A DNA stretch of 64,000 nucleotides from Euonymus europaeus (GCA_963580455.1 OY756969.1:16154760-16218759); one strand, 5' to 3'. Shown: positions 11,445 to 23,838, counted from the stretch's first letter. Program-made: numbers and translations. Notes: generated from the letters alone by a model not told the origin.

Positions 11445-14057
11445 TGTTGGACCATATGTCCTACATTTGTGTTTTGATACAAAAATATGTATTGGACTAT
11501 TTGATTGTGCTTAACTTTAGATGAATATGGATAAATCATGAAATGTATTTTATCTAATAGTTTAAGCTTCATTATATATCTTTGGAATCATGTTTGATCA
11601 TATTTGATATAAATTTGACGATTTTAGACTTTTTCATTTTCGCAGTACAAAAATTGTTCAAACATCACACTGTGCACACGTTGGTTGAATTGTCATAACT
11701 TATTCATATGATCTCTGATTGACTTGATTCTTGTTTTGAAAATTATTTAATACACTCTGGAATTTTTCATTTTGAAATATTTTCAGGTCAATTTTAAATC
11801 TATCATATTTAATTTGTCAGTTGAAATTAATTCACTAGTGTAGTTGTGAAACTAGCCTAGTTGAGATTTGCATGATCAAATTGAATGACCAAACGACCTC
11901 AATTATAAGTGAAATTTTGTATGCAGATTCTTATATGGATAAATTGATTTATCATGTGCTTACTAGAATTTTATTGAGCTTATATCATATTGGTTAACTC
12001 AAGTGCAAGCATTGAAGCTCTTTGAGCTTACAAGCAAAAAATGGGATGCTTTGTCATCTATTCTTTTGTAGGTTTAATCAATTGATCATTATGAGCTGAT
12101 TTAAATTATTATTAAGCTTATTTAATTGAGGAAATTCGTGCATCATGATTTGAAGCTCATTTGGACAAGCTTTGTCATGGTCAACCCTATTTGAGTCAAG
12201 GTTAAAACTTTGTGTGCAAGAAATGGTTCCAGCCATGTGTTTAGTGTTATTATTGCTGGAGAATTATTTCAAGAGCTTCCACAAGTCTTCTCATTTTTTC
12301 TTGGAGTCAAGAAAGAAGTGGGAATACAAGTTTGAAATACTTGGTTGGTATTGTGCCTAACACTTGACTATGGAGACAAGGGAGGGACAAGATGACATAA
12401 AGTTATTATATTTTCCAGAATCTAAGATGGACTTTTTTGGCATTCCTTGAGAGAGAGTTGCTTCATGAAGAAGACTCATTTGATTGATCCAAACAAGGTG
12501 CAAGTCAAAATGAGAACTCTTGACAAAATGATGCCAACGACACTATTTTTGAAGGATTGGTTTGGAGTGGTTGAATTAAAGAAAGGCTGGGATTAGAGTG
12601 GTTGAATTAATGAAGGGTCCAGATTTTATAGAAAATGAAAGGCCAAGATTTGAAGAGGTGTTGATCCAATGGCTAAGTTTGTGTTTTGTTTGGAATGAAA
12701 AATAGGGGGCAGCAACGTCTAGTGTGTGGAAGAAGCTTTTGCAAAAGTTTGACTAACTATTCAAGCCTACTTGCTCTCAACTTCATCTTCTTGATTCAAG
12801 CCTTCTTCCTCAAGATCTCTTTGAGCTATTGTGTGTACAAGCATTCAAGTCTACTTTCATCATTTCAAGATATCAAAACAAATTCTTGAACACCATCTTT
12901 AAAGAGAACCCGTGGAGTCATATTTGGGTGTTCAAGTTCATCTTCTTCAACAAAGCTTCTCCATTCTTCATCTACATATCTTCGGAGTTTTGTGTGAAAT
13001 TTTAGGAGAGAGATAGCCACATATTGAGCCAAAATTTCATCCTACCCGTGAGTTACTACTTTTGTTCTTGTGAGTTCTCAACCCTCTAGCCTTGAGCTAA
13101 TCTAGTGAGAACCTTGAACCAAACACTTGTAAAAGTTTCCTTTTTGGGCATTACTTTTGAGAGGCTATGTGAAGTTTGGGTAGAACTTGTGAAACCCTAG
13201 TTCAAGGTGTTCTTCAAACCTTGGTTGTGAGAAGTTTGGGGTGTTCTTGAAAACCCTAAGTTGGTTGGTGAACTTGCAAAACCAACATCCTTTAGTGGAT
13301 TGTGGAAATCCTAAGCTTGAGGGCTTAGGTCGTGGATGTAGGTGTGCTCACCAAACCACTATATATCCTTGTGCACACTCTTTACTTGCTTTGATTGCTA
13401 TATTTGTTACTTGGTGTGTTTTGAATTAATACTTGCTGTCTTGAGTTGATTTGAATTGATATTGATTATGTTTGCTTGTTTGTGTGCTTTAGAAATTGAT
13501 ATTAGAGTGTTGCTTGCTGCCATTGTTTGTTGGGTTATTGCTTGTGATTGAACAACTTGTGATTAGTGGATTCTAGGTATATTTTTGATTGTTAATTTTC
13601 TGGAATACCAATCTGTCCGTCTGCTGTTCATATAGCTAGAGTTCGAATTTTGATCTGAATTTTTGATATTGTGTTCATTAAGGTTTTGTGATATTGCATA
13701 CCAAATTTCGTTACATTCTGAGCTGCTTGCCTAGGTCAAATAGCATTTACCCGACTAGTACGCAGATTTGTATTATTGACATTACATTGTGCTACTTGAC
13801 TTGTTTTGGTGATTAAGTGCTCCATCGGATCATCTAATATCATATAAATTATCATTCATTCATTGGATCAATTAAAATTAGACATTGGCATTGAATTTCT
13901 TAGTGAGGTCAAGACTTCCATTTTAGGTGCATTTACAAGTCTAGTTTTAATCATTTTTTGAGTTTAGGGTTTGTGTTAGCATTTGGGGTTATACTTAGTT
14001 TTTTGGAAACACAATTCACCCCCCCCCCCCCCCTCTTGTGTTAGCCTAGTGATTTCA
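11445..14057 (+). repeat. Copia-type solo LTR, 2613 bp, with 5-bp target duplication
   Basis: It starts TGTTGGACCATATG and ends GCCTAGTGATTTCA, and is flanked on both sides by AGTTT (11440-11444 and 14058-14062). It is homologous along its length to the split LTR pieces of the copia element at 33968-35750 and 39251-40564, which gives the family and the plus orientation. No internal domain is present between two LTRs, so this is a solo LTR left by LTR-LTR recombination. A run of 15 C (14019-14033) lies near its end. It splits a Tat gag. Confidence 0.88.
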
Positions 14058-14062
14058 AGTTT

Positions 14063-14235
14063 GATGATGGCCCTACCAAAGAGCATGTCTACGCTTTCGG
14101 GCAAAATTATGCAGTATGTCAAGCTGGAAGAAGACAAGCAAGGGGATCAGTAGTTTGGCTCCTAGGAGGGGACCTAGGAAAAGGAAAATTCAAGGTTTAA
14201 GAATAAGACTTGGAGAGAAGGATTCAAAGATGAGC
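14063..14235 (+). pseudogene. Tat-type gag fragment, second piece
   Basis: Continues the gag of 11285-11439, with LSGKIMQYVKLEEDKQ and WREGFKDEPE recognisable. Several stops are present. It ends at the target duplication of the next solo LTR and resumes at 16533. Confidence 0.62.
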
Positions 14236-14240
14236 CCGAA

Positions 14241-16527
14241 TGTAATGCCCTGTCCCACGAAACTTTAATTTTCGAGCTCGTAGTACAGAACGCTACCTGT
14301 ATTACATCCCAATCCATCACTACTACCTAATTCTATAGATAAGGAGAATCCAATTAATGCTATAATAAATTTTTCCGAGCATAATCTACCTCTAATTAAC
14401 TAAATTCATTAAATAACTCAAATCAATCATCTTAATACCGATGAGCATTTAACAATTATAATCTCACAATGGTAATTAAATCATTAATGTACAATACATA
14501 TTTCTTGACCTCGTTTTATGAACTTTTGTTTAATCACGACAATCTGAAATACTAGCAACAACTCTAAAGCTAAAATAAAAATTAATATTCTTGTCATGGA
14601 CTATCAAAACCTAACTTCCCCACACGAATATCCTTCTCATGGATCCCTGGCGCCATCAACTCCTAAGTTAGCATAATCATCAAAGGATTTAGTACCTGTA
14701 TCACAGAACATAGTGAGTTGAGGCCCAACAAGTAATACTTATGCACGAATGCATGTGAACATCATCATTAGACAAAAACAGTCAACCATTTAAAATCATT
14801 CTTTCAGTACTTGGGCCCTTAACCGAGGTAAACTACCATAAAGCAACCGGTCGGGATTTCTATCTAAGCCCTATCATAGAGCACATCCAGTTAACATTTG
14901 TATCCTTTGTTCATTTTTCTTTTCATTTTATTTTCATTTAACAGTAGCTCATAAACCTTTCTTTTTCTAGTACACCCTCTCTGTATCAGTAATACCTGGT
15001 TCATAAAAATATTTTTTTCTTAAACTGAACTTTTTCTTTTCATGTAATACAATGTATCGTGCTTATGGACGATGTTTAATACATCAGTAAATTAGATGTA
15101 ACAAATCACTTTTATGAACATCAAAATCGTCATCCTATCAGTTTCATCACCATATTCAGTTCAAGCACATAACAGTACACATTACACAAAAATACATTAA
15201 CAGTTCAGTCGTCTAATCACGGTAACCAAACAGCACCTTCAATACTATTATGACATAAATGAATTATTCATATCACAATTCACATATAACTCATCATAGA
15301 ATTCCAATCAAATGCGTATCAATGTCCAAACAAATTACACATACAATAGCACATACAATCTATAAATTGCATTGTTTCGTAATACAATTGAGTAACTTAC
15401 TACAATGTGCTCTCGTAATCCTGATAATTTAATTACAAAGATAAGTTCTTGAAACCCATACAATACCCATAATTATTTATTAATCCCACAATCTTTAATT
15501 CGTTTATCAATACTATTATCTTTTAATCAATTTATTTTATTATTATCATTAACTTAATATAATTAACTTATAAAAATAAATTAATCAAAATAATATCTAA
15601 CAAGGACAGCTCGACCCAGTGGTCACTCTTAACTGGTCTAACATATCCATACAACATACATAATAATTTGTTAATCCTACTGTTTTTAATTCATTTATTA
15701 ATATCATTGTCTTTTATTCAACTTATTTTTTAATACCATTATCTTAATATAATTAACTTGAAACAACTAATTACATTAACTATTAATAAATTAAATAAAA
15801 ATCCAATCGGGTCAGCTCAACCTGGTTGTCCCTGCTCGCGAGTCTAGCAGACCCGGTTCCTGGCAATTACAGGTCATCGCCGATTAAGGGGTGGTGGACC
15901 TCACGGTGGTCAGAATTAGGTAGACGATGCGACGACGAGTCTAGCGATGGTAGTATATACCTGAACGGTGCCAGAATACGACAGATCGACGTCCTTAAGG
16001 TGGCGGCACGACGCGCTTCTTCCCCTCCGTTGACAGCCATCGTCAACTCCTTTTCGTTCAAAAATGGTGCGGTTGGACTCCTCTCTTCAAGCTCATCATT
16101 TCGGTGTCACTTTGGTCGCCGTCTTTGATATCAAGTCACTTCCTAGCTCTCGTCTCTTTCACGTATTTTCTCTGGTTCTAGGGTTTCCTCTGGCCTCGGT
16201 TTACATGCATTTATATTATTTTATCCATTATTTTAGTAATTTTTCTTTTATAGTTTTGTCTCTGCCCTTATTCTAAAATTACCTGAAAGCCATCTAATTT
16301 TTACAATCCTGCCCTTACTTTATCGATTAAACCTTCACCACTAAAATTTATATTAATTTCGTTTTAACCATGATTCCAACTCCACTTACGCCTGTAATTT
16401 TTATTTCTCCTATAAAAGTTTTAAAAAATGTTCTGATCCAATTTAGGTCATATATGATGTCACCTATCTTACACATGACATCACCTACCTTACCACAATA
16501 GGTTATCCAAAGGTTCGATGTGTTACA
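14241..16527 (-). repeat. Gypsy solo LTR, 2287 bp, with 5-bp target duplication (left arm)
   Basis: The plus strand starts TGTAATGCCCTGTCCC and ends GATGTGTTACA, flanked by CCGAA at 14236-14240 and 16528-16532. Minus-strand reading (start TGTAACACATCGAACC, end GACAGGGCATTACA) fits usual gypsy LTR ends, so the minus orientation is preferred. It interrupts the Tat gag between DEPE and the next gag residues. Short frames inside (for example 15826-16128 and 16064-16276) overlap LTR sequence and are not accepted as genes. An inverted copy with the same target site starts at 62300. Confidence 0.87.
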
Positions 16528-16532
16528 CCGAA

Positions 16533-17690
16533 GCCCAGTTTGTATGAAGTAGTGAAGACAATATTCAACGACCCAATCTTTCAAATTTTGCTTCATATTT
16601 CAGACAAGCCATTCTCGCGACGTCCAAATACTATGTCGAGGGATCCATCCACATGAAACCAATCTAAGTAGTGTTCCTATCATGAGGATGAGGGCCACAG
16701 GACGGAAGACTGTAGAGAGTTCAAACGGCACCTAAAAGACCTGGTATGTCAGGAGCATCTTAAGGAATTCGTTGATAAAGAGAAGTATACTGTAGAAACG
16801 AAGGCCGAACGTAGGCCAAAAAAGCAAGGATAATTTTCACATTATGCAGTTAACTTCATTGACATGTTGGTGCCAGACGTTCAACTCACTATAGAGAATG
16901 TTGAGGCCAGAATATAGGAGGGCTCGACATCAACAATAAGTTATGCAAATGGACTTTAATCCTAAGTTGGGAACAAAGAGGTGAATGGGAGGTAACCACA
17001 ATAGCATTTACTAAGGAAGATGCAGCAAATGTAGTTTTCCCATATAATGATGCTTTTGTTATTTTTTTGTAAGTAGGAGTGGCAATAGCGAAGAGAATAA
17101 TGGTAGACCAAGGTAGCTCCGTAGAGATCATGTATTATTCACTCTTCTAGAAGTTAAGAAAGACTCATAAAGATTTAATTTCTGTCCTAACACATCTGAT
17201 TAGGCTTAGTGCAGTCCTTTTTTGGACACTCAAGAGGAAATTAATGCTAGTTACAGCAGTTCTTAAAACAGTTGAAGTAGATTTCCTTGTCATTGATCTT
17301 CTCTCAACATATAATGCAATCATAGGAAGGACTTGGCTTCACTTTATTGAAGTTGTACCTTCCTTTTACCATCAGATGCTCAAATTCCCTTGCTGGGAAA
17401 AATGGTAGAAATAAGAGGGGATTGGGCTACTTCAAAGGACTATTTCATGGCGAAAGCAAAATCGATAGGAAGAATAACGATGATGGAGGACGAAGCTCCA
17501 GTCTTGTAGGAAATCAGAAAAGAATCTTCCACTAAGTATATAAAGGATCTAGAAAGAGTACTAATCACACGAGAAACTCTAAATAAATACTTTATAGTAT
17601 CGAATAATCTCCCTATACTAGATAAGGAGTCCCTAATTGGGATGTTGAGGAAGAATTTGGTAAAGTTCACATAGACCCCTTATGAGATGC
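16533..17690 (+). pseudogene. Tat-type gypsy gag C-terminus and protease remnant (left arm)
   Basis: After the solo LTR the gag resumes with a Tat-type zinc-binding motif, CSYHEDEGHRTEDC, near 16673, then HLKEFVDKEK. The protease active site reads VDQGSSVEIMYYSLF near 17100, followed by LLSTYNAIIGRTWLH. Many stops break the frame (for example near 16830, 16915 and 17145). The right-arm copy is at 61085-62294 on the minus strand. It is non-coding today. Confidence 0.78.
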
Positions 17691-18960
17691 CAGGGTTGGA
17701 TACAAAATTGGCAATCTAGAGGCTGAATGTCAAGGCAGGCTTTAAGCTAGTGATTCAAAAAGGTAGTAGGTTAGTAGTTCAGCACACAAAAGTTATGGCT
17801 AAGGAGGTGGAGAATTTTCTGGAAGCAAAAGCCATAAGGGAGGTTCACTATCCTGAGTGGCTCTCCAATATGATAGTAGTTCGAAAGAAAGATGGGAAGT
17901 GGAGAGTGTGTTTTGACTTCATTGATTTAAAACCAGGAATGTTCGAAGGATTTGTTTCTACTTTAGAAAATCAATCAGTTAGTTGATTCAACATTTAGAA
18001 TGGCACAAATGAGCTTTTTCGACGCATATCAGAGGGTATCAACAAATCCCAGTGCATCTGTTAGATCAGGAGAAGACTTTATTATTACACCTGAAGGAAT
18101 ATTCTGCTACCAAGTAATTTATTTTGGATTAAAGCATGCAGGTGCCACAATCTAGAGGATGCTGACAAAGCTCTTTGGACCTATCATTGGAAAAACAATG
18201 GACGTTTATAAAGATGTCATGGTATTGAAGAGAAAGTCCTGTAGGACCACCTGATGCATCTTTAGGAGGTGTTCGATGTCTTAAGGGAAAACAATCTTAA
18301 ATTAATTGCTAGCCAATGACCCTTTGGAGTTGGCACGGGAAAATTCGTAGGCCATTTTGTCACTCAACGAGGAATTGAGACTGACCCGACATAGATTAAG
18401 GTAATTCAATGTTTGGAGTAGCCTACCAAGGTGAAGGAGATACAAAAACTAACTAGGACTGTTGCGGTATTAAACAGGTTCATTGTGAGGTAGCATTTCT
18501 TGATTTTAAAAATTACTTGCAAAAGCCACAATTGTTGTCCATACCCAAGCCTAGAGTCACACTTTAGTTATACTTTGCAGTATCAAACCATGCTGTTAGC
18601 ACATGATCCTAAGATAGGAGCAAAAGATCTAGTATCTAGACTAATATGTAAGAAAAACAATGTTGGATTCCGAGACAAGATACTTGCCTCTAGAGAAACT
18701 TCTCTTAGCATTCTAGAAAATTAAACCATGATTTCCAAGCATATCCAGTAGAGATGGTGACTGAATATCCATTGAAGACATTGTTAAGTAAAGCATACAT
18801 GTCCAGAAAAGTTGCCAAGTGGTAAGTTGAGTTGGCACAATATGATCTACTTTTTGTCCCGAGGACCACCATTAAAGCTCAAGTGGTAGCATATTTTGTT
18901 GCAGAATTTAGCATAGAGTAGCAACCTGAGAAAGGTAACCAAATGCGTGGAAGGTACAGG
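17690..18960 (+). pseudogene. Tat-type reverse transcriptase and connected RNase H remnant (left arm)
   Basis: Recognisable segments are KGSRLVVQHTKVMAKEVENF, REVHYPEWLSN and WRVCFDFIDLKPG (17750-17940), then FGVGTGKFVGHFVTQRGIE (about 18317-18380). The catalytic YxDD position reads VYKDVMV near 18204, so the active site is lost. Stops and frameshifts are frequent. The right-arm copy (59800-61085) shares the same lesion and keeps a longer open N-terminal stretch. Confidence 0.75.
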
Positions 18961-19009
18961 AACTACTACTCATCCTTGGGAATTACAGGTTGGTGGTTCT
19001 ACAACAAGA

Positions 19010-19400
19010 TGAGGCTCTGAAATGGGAATTGTGCTTACAGCACCAGAAGGCAAAGTGCTGAAGATGACTATACAATTAAGGTTCCCAACAACAAACAATG
19101 AAGTAGAATATGAGGCTTTGTTTCAAGGAGTACCAAATGCTCCAAAGCTCGGGGCAAAAGAGTTGTTGATTTATTTAGATTCTCAATTGGAAGTCAATCA
19201 ACTAACCAGAATCTACACTGCAAAACGGTAACTATGGTAGCATACATGGAAAGCATTAAGGAGTTACTTGGCTAATTTCACGATTATAAGATATTTCAAA
19301 TTCCAAGAGATCATAATGAACATCCTGACACCTTAGCTACTCTTGCCTCAGTCGATCAACTGGGGGTGAAGAGGATTATTGAGGTACAAGTGCTAGAGTG
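19010..19400 (+). pseudogene. Tat-type additional RNase H remnant (left arm)
   Basis: The frame MGIVLTAPEGKVLK...TTNNEVEYEALFQG...AKELLIYLDSQLEVNQLTR (19022-19231) matches the archaeal-type RNase H that Tat elements carry between the connection domain and integrase. The segment after 19231 continues in other frames. The right-arm copy is 59512-59721 on the minus strand and differs by only a few residues. Confidence 0.75.
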
Positions 19401-19419
19401 ACCAAGCATCGAAGAACCA

Positions 19420-20560
19420 TTGGAAGTGATATGGTATGCGGAAGAGGAGGCATTGAGTTGGATGGATTTTATCATCACTTATTTACAAGAAGACATTATT
19501 CCTGAAGATAAGAAGAAAGCCATAAAGTTGACATTTAAAGTAGCACATTTTTTGGGTATCTCCTAACTATAAACTCTCTAAGAGGTCTTTTCAGGTCCTT
19601 ACCTGTTATATGTTCATCCAAGTAGAGTGTAGGACTTACTGTATGAGATTCATAAAGGTTCTTGTGGAGCACATGCAGTAGGACGATCACTTGAATTTAA
19701 TGAAATCACCTAAGCCTTCTAGTGGCTATACATGCAGAAGGACACTTTGCAGTAAATGAGAAGATGTGAAAAATGCCAGAAGTTTGCACTAATTCCCTAC
19801 CAACTAGCTAGAGACCTTTGTCCTCTTACAATTTCCTAGTGGGGTTGGACATTGTTGGACCATTCACTCAAACTACCGACAATAGAAGATTCCTGATTAC
19901 TGCCACTGATTACTTCACAAAATGGATCGAGACAAAGCCCTTGGTAACAATCCGAGATGCTGAAACCATAAAGTTCATTTGGGAAAATATTATAACTAGG
20001 TTAAAAATTCCAATGCCTTGATAAGTGATAATGGAACTCAATTCTCCAGCCCCAAATTGAAAGAATTTTATGGAGGCTATAGGATAAAGAATCTTTACTC
20101 TACTCCAACCTACCCGCAGTGTAATGGCTAGGCAGAGGCATCCAACAAGATCATCCTGGATGGAACAAAAAAAAGGTTGGAATCGTCCAAGGGAAGATAG
20201 GAGGATGAGCTTTCATCCGTTTTATAGGCATATTAGACCACACCTTATAGATCCACGGAGGAGTCCCCATTTTCTTTGGCCTACGGAGCTGAGGTTATCA
20301 TTCCTTTGGAAGTAGGTCTTTCGATCCTCAGAACGCTAGTGTTTGAAGAAGGTAAATAATAACCTTGCAATGGAGTGGAACATAGACTTATTGTAGGAAA
20401 AAAGGATTAGGCTATGGTACATCTAGCAGCTTATCAACAAGTGCTTTATCGATCTTACAATAAAAATGTCAAGGCAAGGAGCCTACAGGTTAGTCATACA
20501 AGATGGAGAAGTTTCCATGAGACTTGGAATGTTTCCAACTTAAGGAAATTCTATATGTAA
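19420..20560 (+). pseudogene. Tat-type integrase remnant (left arm)
   Basis: The integrase finger is seen as CEKCQKFALIPYQLARD near 19770. The core starts GLDIVGPFTQTTDNRRFLI (19840) with TDYFTKWIETKPL. The second acidic residue lies in SDNGTQFSSPKLKEFYGG near 20025, and the third near 20130 in a segment where a stop interrupts NGxAEASNK. The end of the protein (WNVSNLRKFYM) is near 20560. Multiple stops; pseudogene. Right-arm copy: 58180-59340, minus strand. Confidence 0.77.
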
Positions 20561-20972
20561 TACCGATTATGGCTATATTAAGCCATTGGCATCTTATCAC
20601 CATCAATAAAAGAATAAGTCTTTCTTCATTTAACTATGTAGTTTACTTGTCATCCATTTTCAATTGAATACCTTTATACTTAGCAGATTGATCACCTATT
20701 CAGGCTTAAGCCAACTTATCAAAGGTCTAATGAGCTTCTGCTAGAGAATCTCAGCTTTAGGAAAACAAGACTAAGTTAGTCTTGGTTGAGGTATGAATCA
20801 GATTGTTAATAATGCAACCTTTACTCAGGGACTGTTGAAAAGGGAGCAACTTTAAATTCCCACTTCTCCTCAACTAGGGGACATTATATATGAACTGCCA
20901 TATAACCGTTCCTATAGTTATTACTCACGTATCGAGAGTTTCCTAGAATGACTTAATTGTCGGATTTCCTAC

Positions 20973-20982
20973 GCCTATAAAT
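20973..20982 (+). promoter_or_regulatory. TATA-like box upstream of the Tat sense ORF
   Basis: CCTATAAATAGG lies about 40 bases before an ATG at 21017. The right arm keeps the same box (57753-57764, minus strand). No experimental support; the spacing and sequence are typical of a plant TATA box. Confidence 0.4.
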
Positions 20983-21016
20983 AGGTCTTAGGTAAAGGAA
21001 AAAAGGGTGCTAAAAA

Positions 21017-21302
21017 ATGAGTTCTTCTTCAAATCCCGTGAATCTCCCTTCCAAGAGAAAGTCTTAGGCAGAGGGAATTAATGAAGTTCAAAACACTCGT
21101 GGACATCATGCTAAAGCTTCATTATGAGAACGAGGACTTAATAGTTCTTGAGCAACCAACAAATAATGCACCCAAGGAAGTAATCGAGGTAGAAGATGAA
21201 GATGATGGAATGAGGGTTGTTGAGTCCTTTCTGGCAAGAAATGCAAAGGAACAGGTGGAGGACTTGATGGAAGAGCATGAGTTTTTGGGAAGAGAATTCT
21301 AG
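21017..21302 (+). pseudogene. Small acidic sense ORF downstream of Tat pol (left arm)
   Basis: An ATG at 21017 begins MSSSSNPVNLPSKRKS and stops. A longer open frame from 21081 encodes 73 residues rich in Glu and Asp (EVIEVEDEDDGMR, EQVEDLMEEHEFLGREF). Its inverted copy (57662-57441) differs in three residues I can see. The two frames may be one gene broken by a frameshift. No known domain recognised. It lies between pol and the antisense ORF and converges with the latter. Confidence 0.4.
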
Positions 21303-21699
21303 AGTGTTCACAACCTCTGTGTGGGGCTTTCGAGTGCTCTGCAAACTCTTGAGCATTCGGTTACCCAAATTTGTGATGTAGCATGGATAGCTACAATGTC
21401 TCATGATCCCCAGAGGCTCCGAATTTCCCTCATGAACCTCTCTGCCCAAGCCAAAGCTACAATATATAAGGTAAGGGAAACTATAACCATATGGACCGTT
21501 TAGAATGTAACACGTTTGTATTATTTTCGGTTATGCATTTTTTTCACTATGTATTCCCTTATGCAAAATTTCTTCTAGTTCTCCATTTTGTAATGATTTC
21601 CATCATGAAATAAAAATGATGTCTTTGTGAGATAAATATGTCAAACAACTTTTAGCCGAAGAGGCTTACTTAAAGAAAAACAAGTCTAAAAGAGTCTTG

Positions 21700-23560
21700 T
21701 CCAAAAAGGGCCTTACTCTAATGACTAGTTGATGAGACTTGATACGAGCTATGCCGGCTTCAACTGGCTTAAACTTCTCCACCTCAACTTTGGACAAATG
21801 ATCTTATGTCTTTTCAATCTCTACAACAAGTTTTTCACAGTTGTTCTTTGATTCAGCCAGCTCTTTTTTGAGATTCAAGCAATTGGCGCGTCAAGTCTCT
21901 CATATAATAGAAAAGCATTTAGGACCCCTAATGAAAAAGAGTAAATGTAAATTAATTCATATATACACAAATATTGAATAATAATAAATGCAATACATAA
22001 GGAAAAATACCCTAAAAAGCATTTGTAGACTGAAGTTAGGGTCTTCAAGAAGTGAGTTGAAGAACTCTTTATCCTCATCTGAGGTAGCAAAACCCAACAC
22101 ATCAATGCAGGATGGTGAATGCTCAATGAGTAGGCCTAAGGAGGGGTCATCTAAATAACCCTTAAACATACTCTTCAAGCAACCCATAGAAGAAGGATGG
22201 TCCCTGCATTCGCTACCATCCACAGAGGGAGAATGAGTATTGCCTCCACCAGATAAAGAGGGTATGAAATGGTGCCAATATTTTCGGAGTTAGAAATACA
22301 TCTAGATGCTCCAAAGAGAGAAAGTCTGGGGCGGATCCCCGGGGCAGAAAAAGGCAAAGGTGCCTCAGTTGAAGAGGGACATATGAATGAAGTCAGAGAT
22401 CATCCAATAAATTGAGAATATCCAAAGGTGCTCTTCCAGTCAAACTTGGCCTAAGTAAGATCAGGGATGGGTAGGTTCCGCAACGATCCATCGGATCTAA
22501 CCATGGGTAAAACCTTTGCAACCATAAAAAATAAGATTACAAGTATATAAGCTTCATCAACATGAAAACGTATTAAACAAAGAAAAATGAACCTCACACG
22601 GATTGCTCGCTAGAAATGTCCTGAAAATTACCATCCATATCTTCCTTAGTTTTGCCCTCAAACTTTGTCTCCACTACTTTAGGAGGAGAAGAAATGATAG
22701 GAGGAATGATAGTTGATGAAGAATGACGTTTCCACTTGTGCTTTTGCCTAGGATTGACTAAGGGTACTTTAAAAACTTGCTTCATCGATAGTTGTGCCAA
22801 GAAGAAGACGAGCAAAGCCACGATAAGATGGCTTGCTGCAAAATAGTACTGGAGCAGATCTCCAAAACTTTCTAGCAGGTATCAAGGAAGCATAAGAATC
22901 ATCAGGAACCTCTTGCACGACCTCACTAAGATCCTCCAAAAGCGCGGGAAGACTACCTGTGGATAATAACAAATTAAAAATTTAGTAAGTAAGCGCACCA
23001 CAAGAAAGCAAAAAAGAAGGAAAGGTGTCATACCTAAAGGCTCCACTTTGCGATAGGTGTAGCTGCTCCAGTGCCTAGAGACGAGCATATAATCCACGTC
23101 TTTATTTGAAGAAAAAAGATAGTGAATCAATGCATACTCACACTTTGGGGAGAGATAATACTATGCAAACTCTCTTAAAAAATGTTTTCATATGCACCTC
23201 ACCTCCAAGGATCCGATAAGCATTCAGAGCCAACTCCAAATGATGAAGGTCTGTGAAATAAAGAATTCATAGAGAAGAGGCGGGAATGGAATACAAATTT
23301 TGGACTCCAATAGTATGAATACTGAAACCATAACTCAACTGCAACCATTGCAACTAGAATCTCTATCATCATTAAATGGAGCCGGAATATGTAAGGAAGC
23401 AAAATATGATGCACAACTTTAAAAGCGGCTATTTTTTCCTGAGAAAATAACAGGTCTTTAAGCTTACCCATGCCAAATCCTACAGGATCAACGATGTAAG
23501 AATCAGATTAGTGATTCCATTAGAAAGAAAAGCCCAAAAGTGTCAGGTTCCGCCAATGTG
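21700..23560 (-). pseudogene. Antisense ORF of the Tat element, spliced and decayed (left arm)
   Basis: On the minus strand, from MGKLKDLLFSQEKIAAF (23471), fragments run to a coiled-coil-like stretch with KKELAESKNNCEKLVVEIEK (about 21870-21800). In an alternative frame near 23230, LHHLELALNAYRILGG resembles the N-terminal domain of the plant 'gypsy-type transposon' proteins. Intron-like breaks with GT/AG ends occur, for example between about 22010 and 21930. A minus-strand TATA-like box at 23962-23973 lies upstream. Antisense ORFs between pol and the 3' LTR are known from Tat-lineage elements. Frameshifts make this copy inactive. Function unknown. Confidence 0.55.
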
Positions 23561-23563
23561 TCA

Positions 23564-23838
23564 GCGTCGAACCCCTAGAGGGTCCGACTAGAGCCAGGGC
23601 TCCCACGAGGGTTGGTGCTAGGCAGTGTCGGACCTGTTAGGGGGTTCAACAAGACTAGGCTACTATGGGGACCCGGTGTCGGGTAGTGTTGGACCCCTTT
23701 GGGGGGTCTGGCATGACTAGGCCCCTCAGGGGCCTTGTGCTGCCAGTGCTGGACCCCCAAGTAGGTCCGGCCAAACCAGTCCCCCGCGATAACCTAGAGC
23801 TGGGTAGTGTCAAACCACCTTGGGGGGTCTAGCCAATT
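23564..23838. repeat. GC-rich minisatellite, about 4.5 units of 61 bp
   Basis: Units start at 23564, 23625, 23686, 23746 and 23807, each opening with a variant of GTGTCGGACCCC and containing AGGGG-rich runs. Spacing is 61, 61, 60 and 61 bp. The block lies at the 5' side of the antisense ORF. The right arm keeps two units (about 55011-55130). Tandem repeats in the 3' untranslated part of Tat elements are a known feature of that lineage. Confidence 0.8.

Larger units (their letters stand above)
14837..23680 (+). repeat. Left arm, segment A, of a large inverted duplication
   Basis: The reverse complement of 55011-64000 follows this stretch almost base for base, with paired landmarks throughout: solo LTR end, Tat protease, reverse transcriptase, RNase H, integrase, sense ORF and antisense ORF. 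Summed positions of paired landmarks drift only from about 78837 to 78687, so indels are few. The outer limit is set by the window end, not by loss of homology. Confidence 0.9.

Noticed and set aside
14019..14033. Poly-C run as a telomere-like or functional motif
   Set aside because: C-rich runs near the end of this LTR family also occur at 40534; slippage is the simple explanation.
15826..16276. Open frames (100 and 70 residues) as host genes
   Set aside because: They lie inside the solo LTR, have no recognisable domain, and the right-arm versions are frame-shifted.
20828..20870. Start of the Tat 3' LTR at TGTTGAAAAGGG
   Set aside because: TG and a purine run are present, but the antisense gene and LTR-like promoter/polyadenylation motifs lie 3 kb further on, so the border was not assigned.
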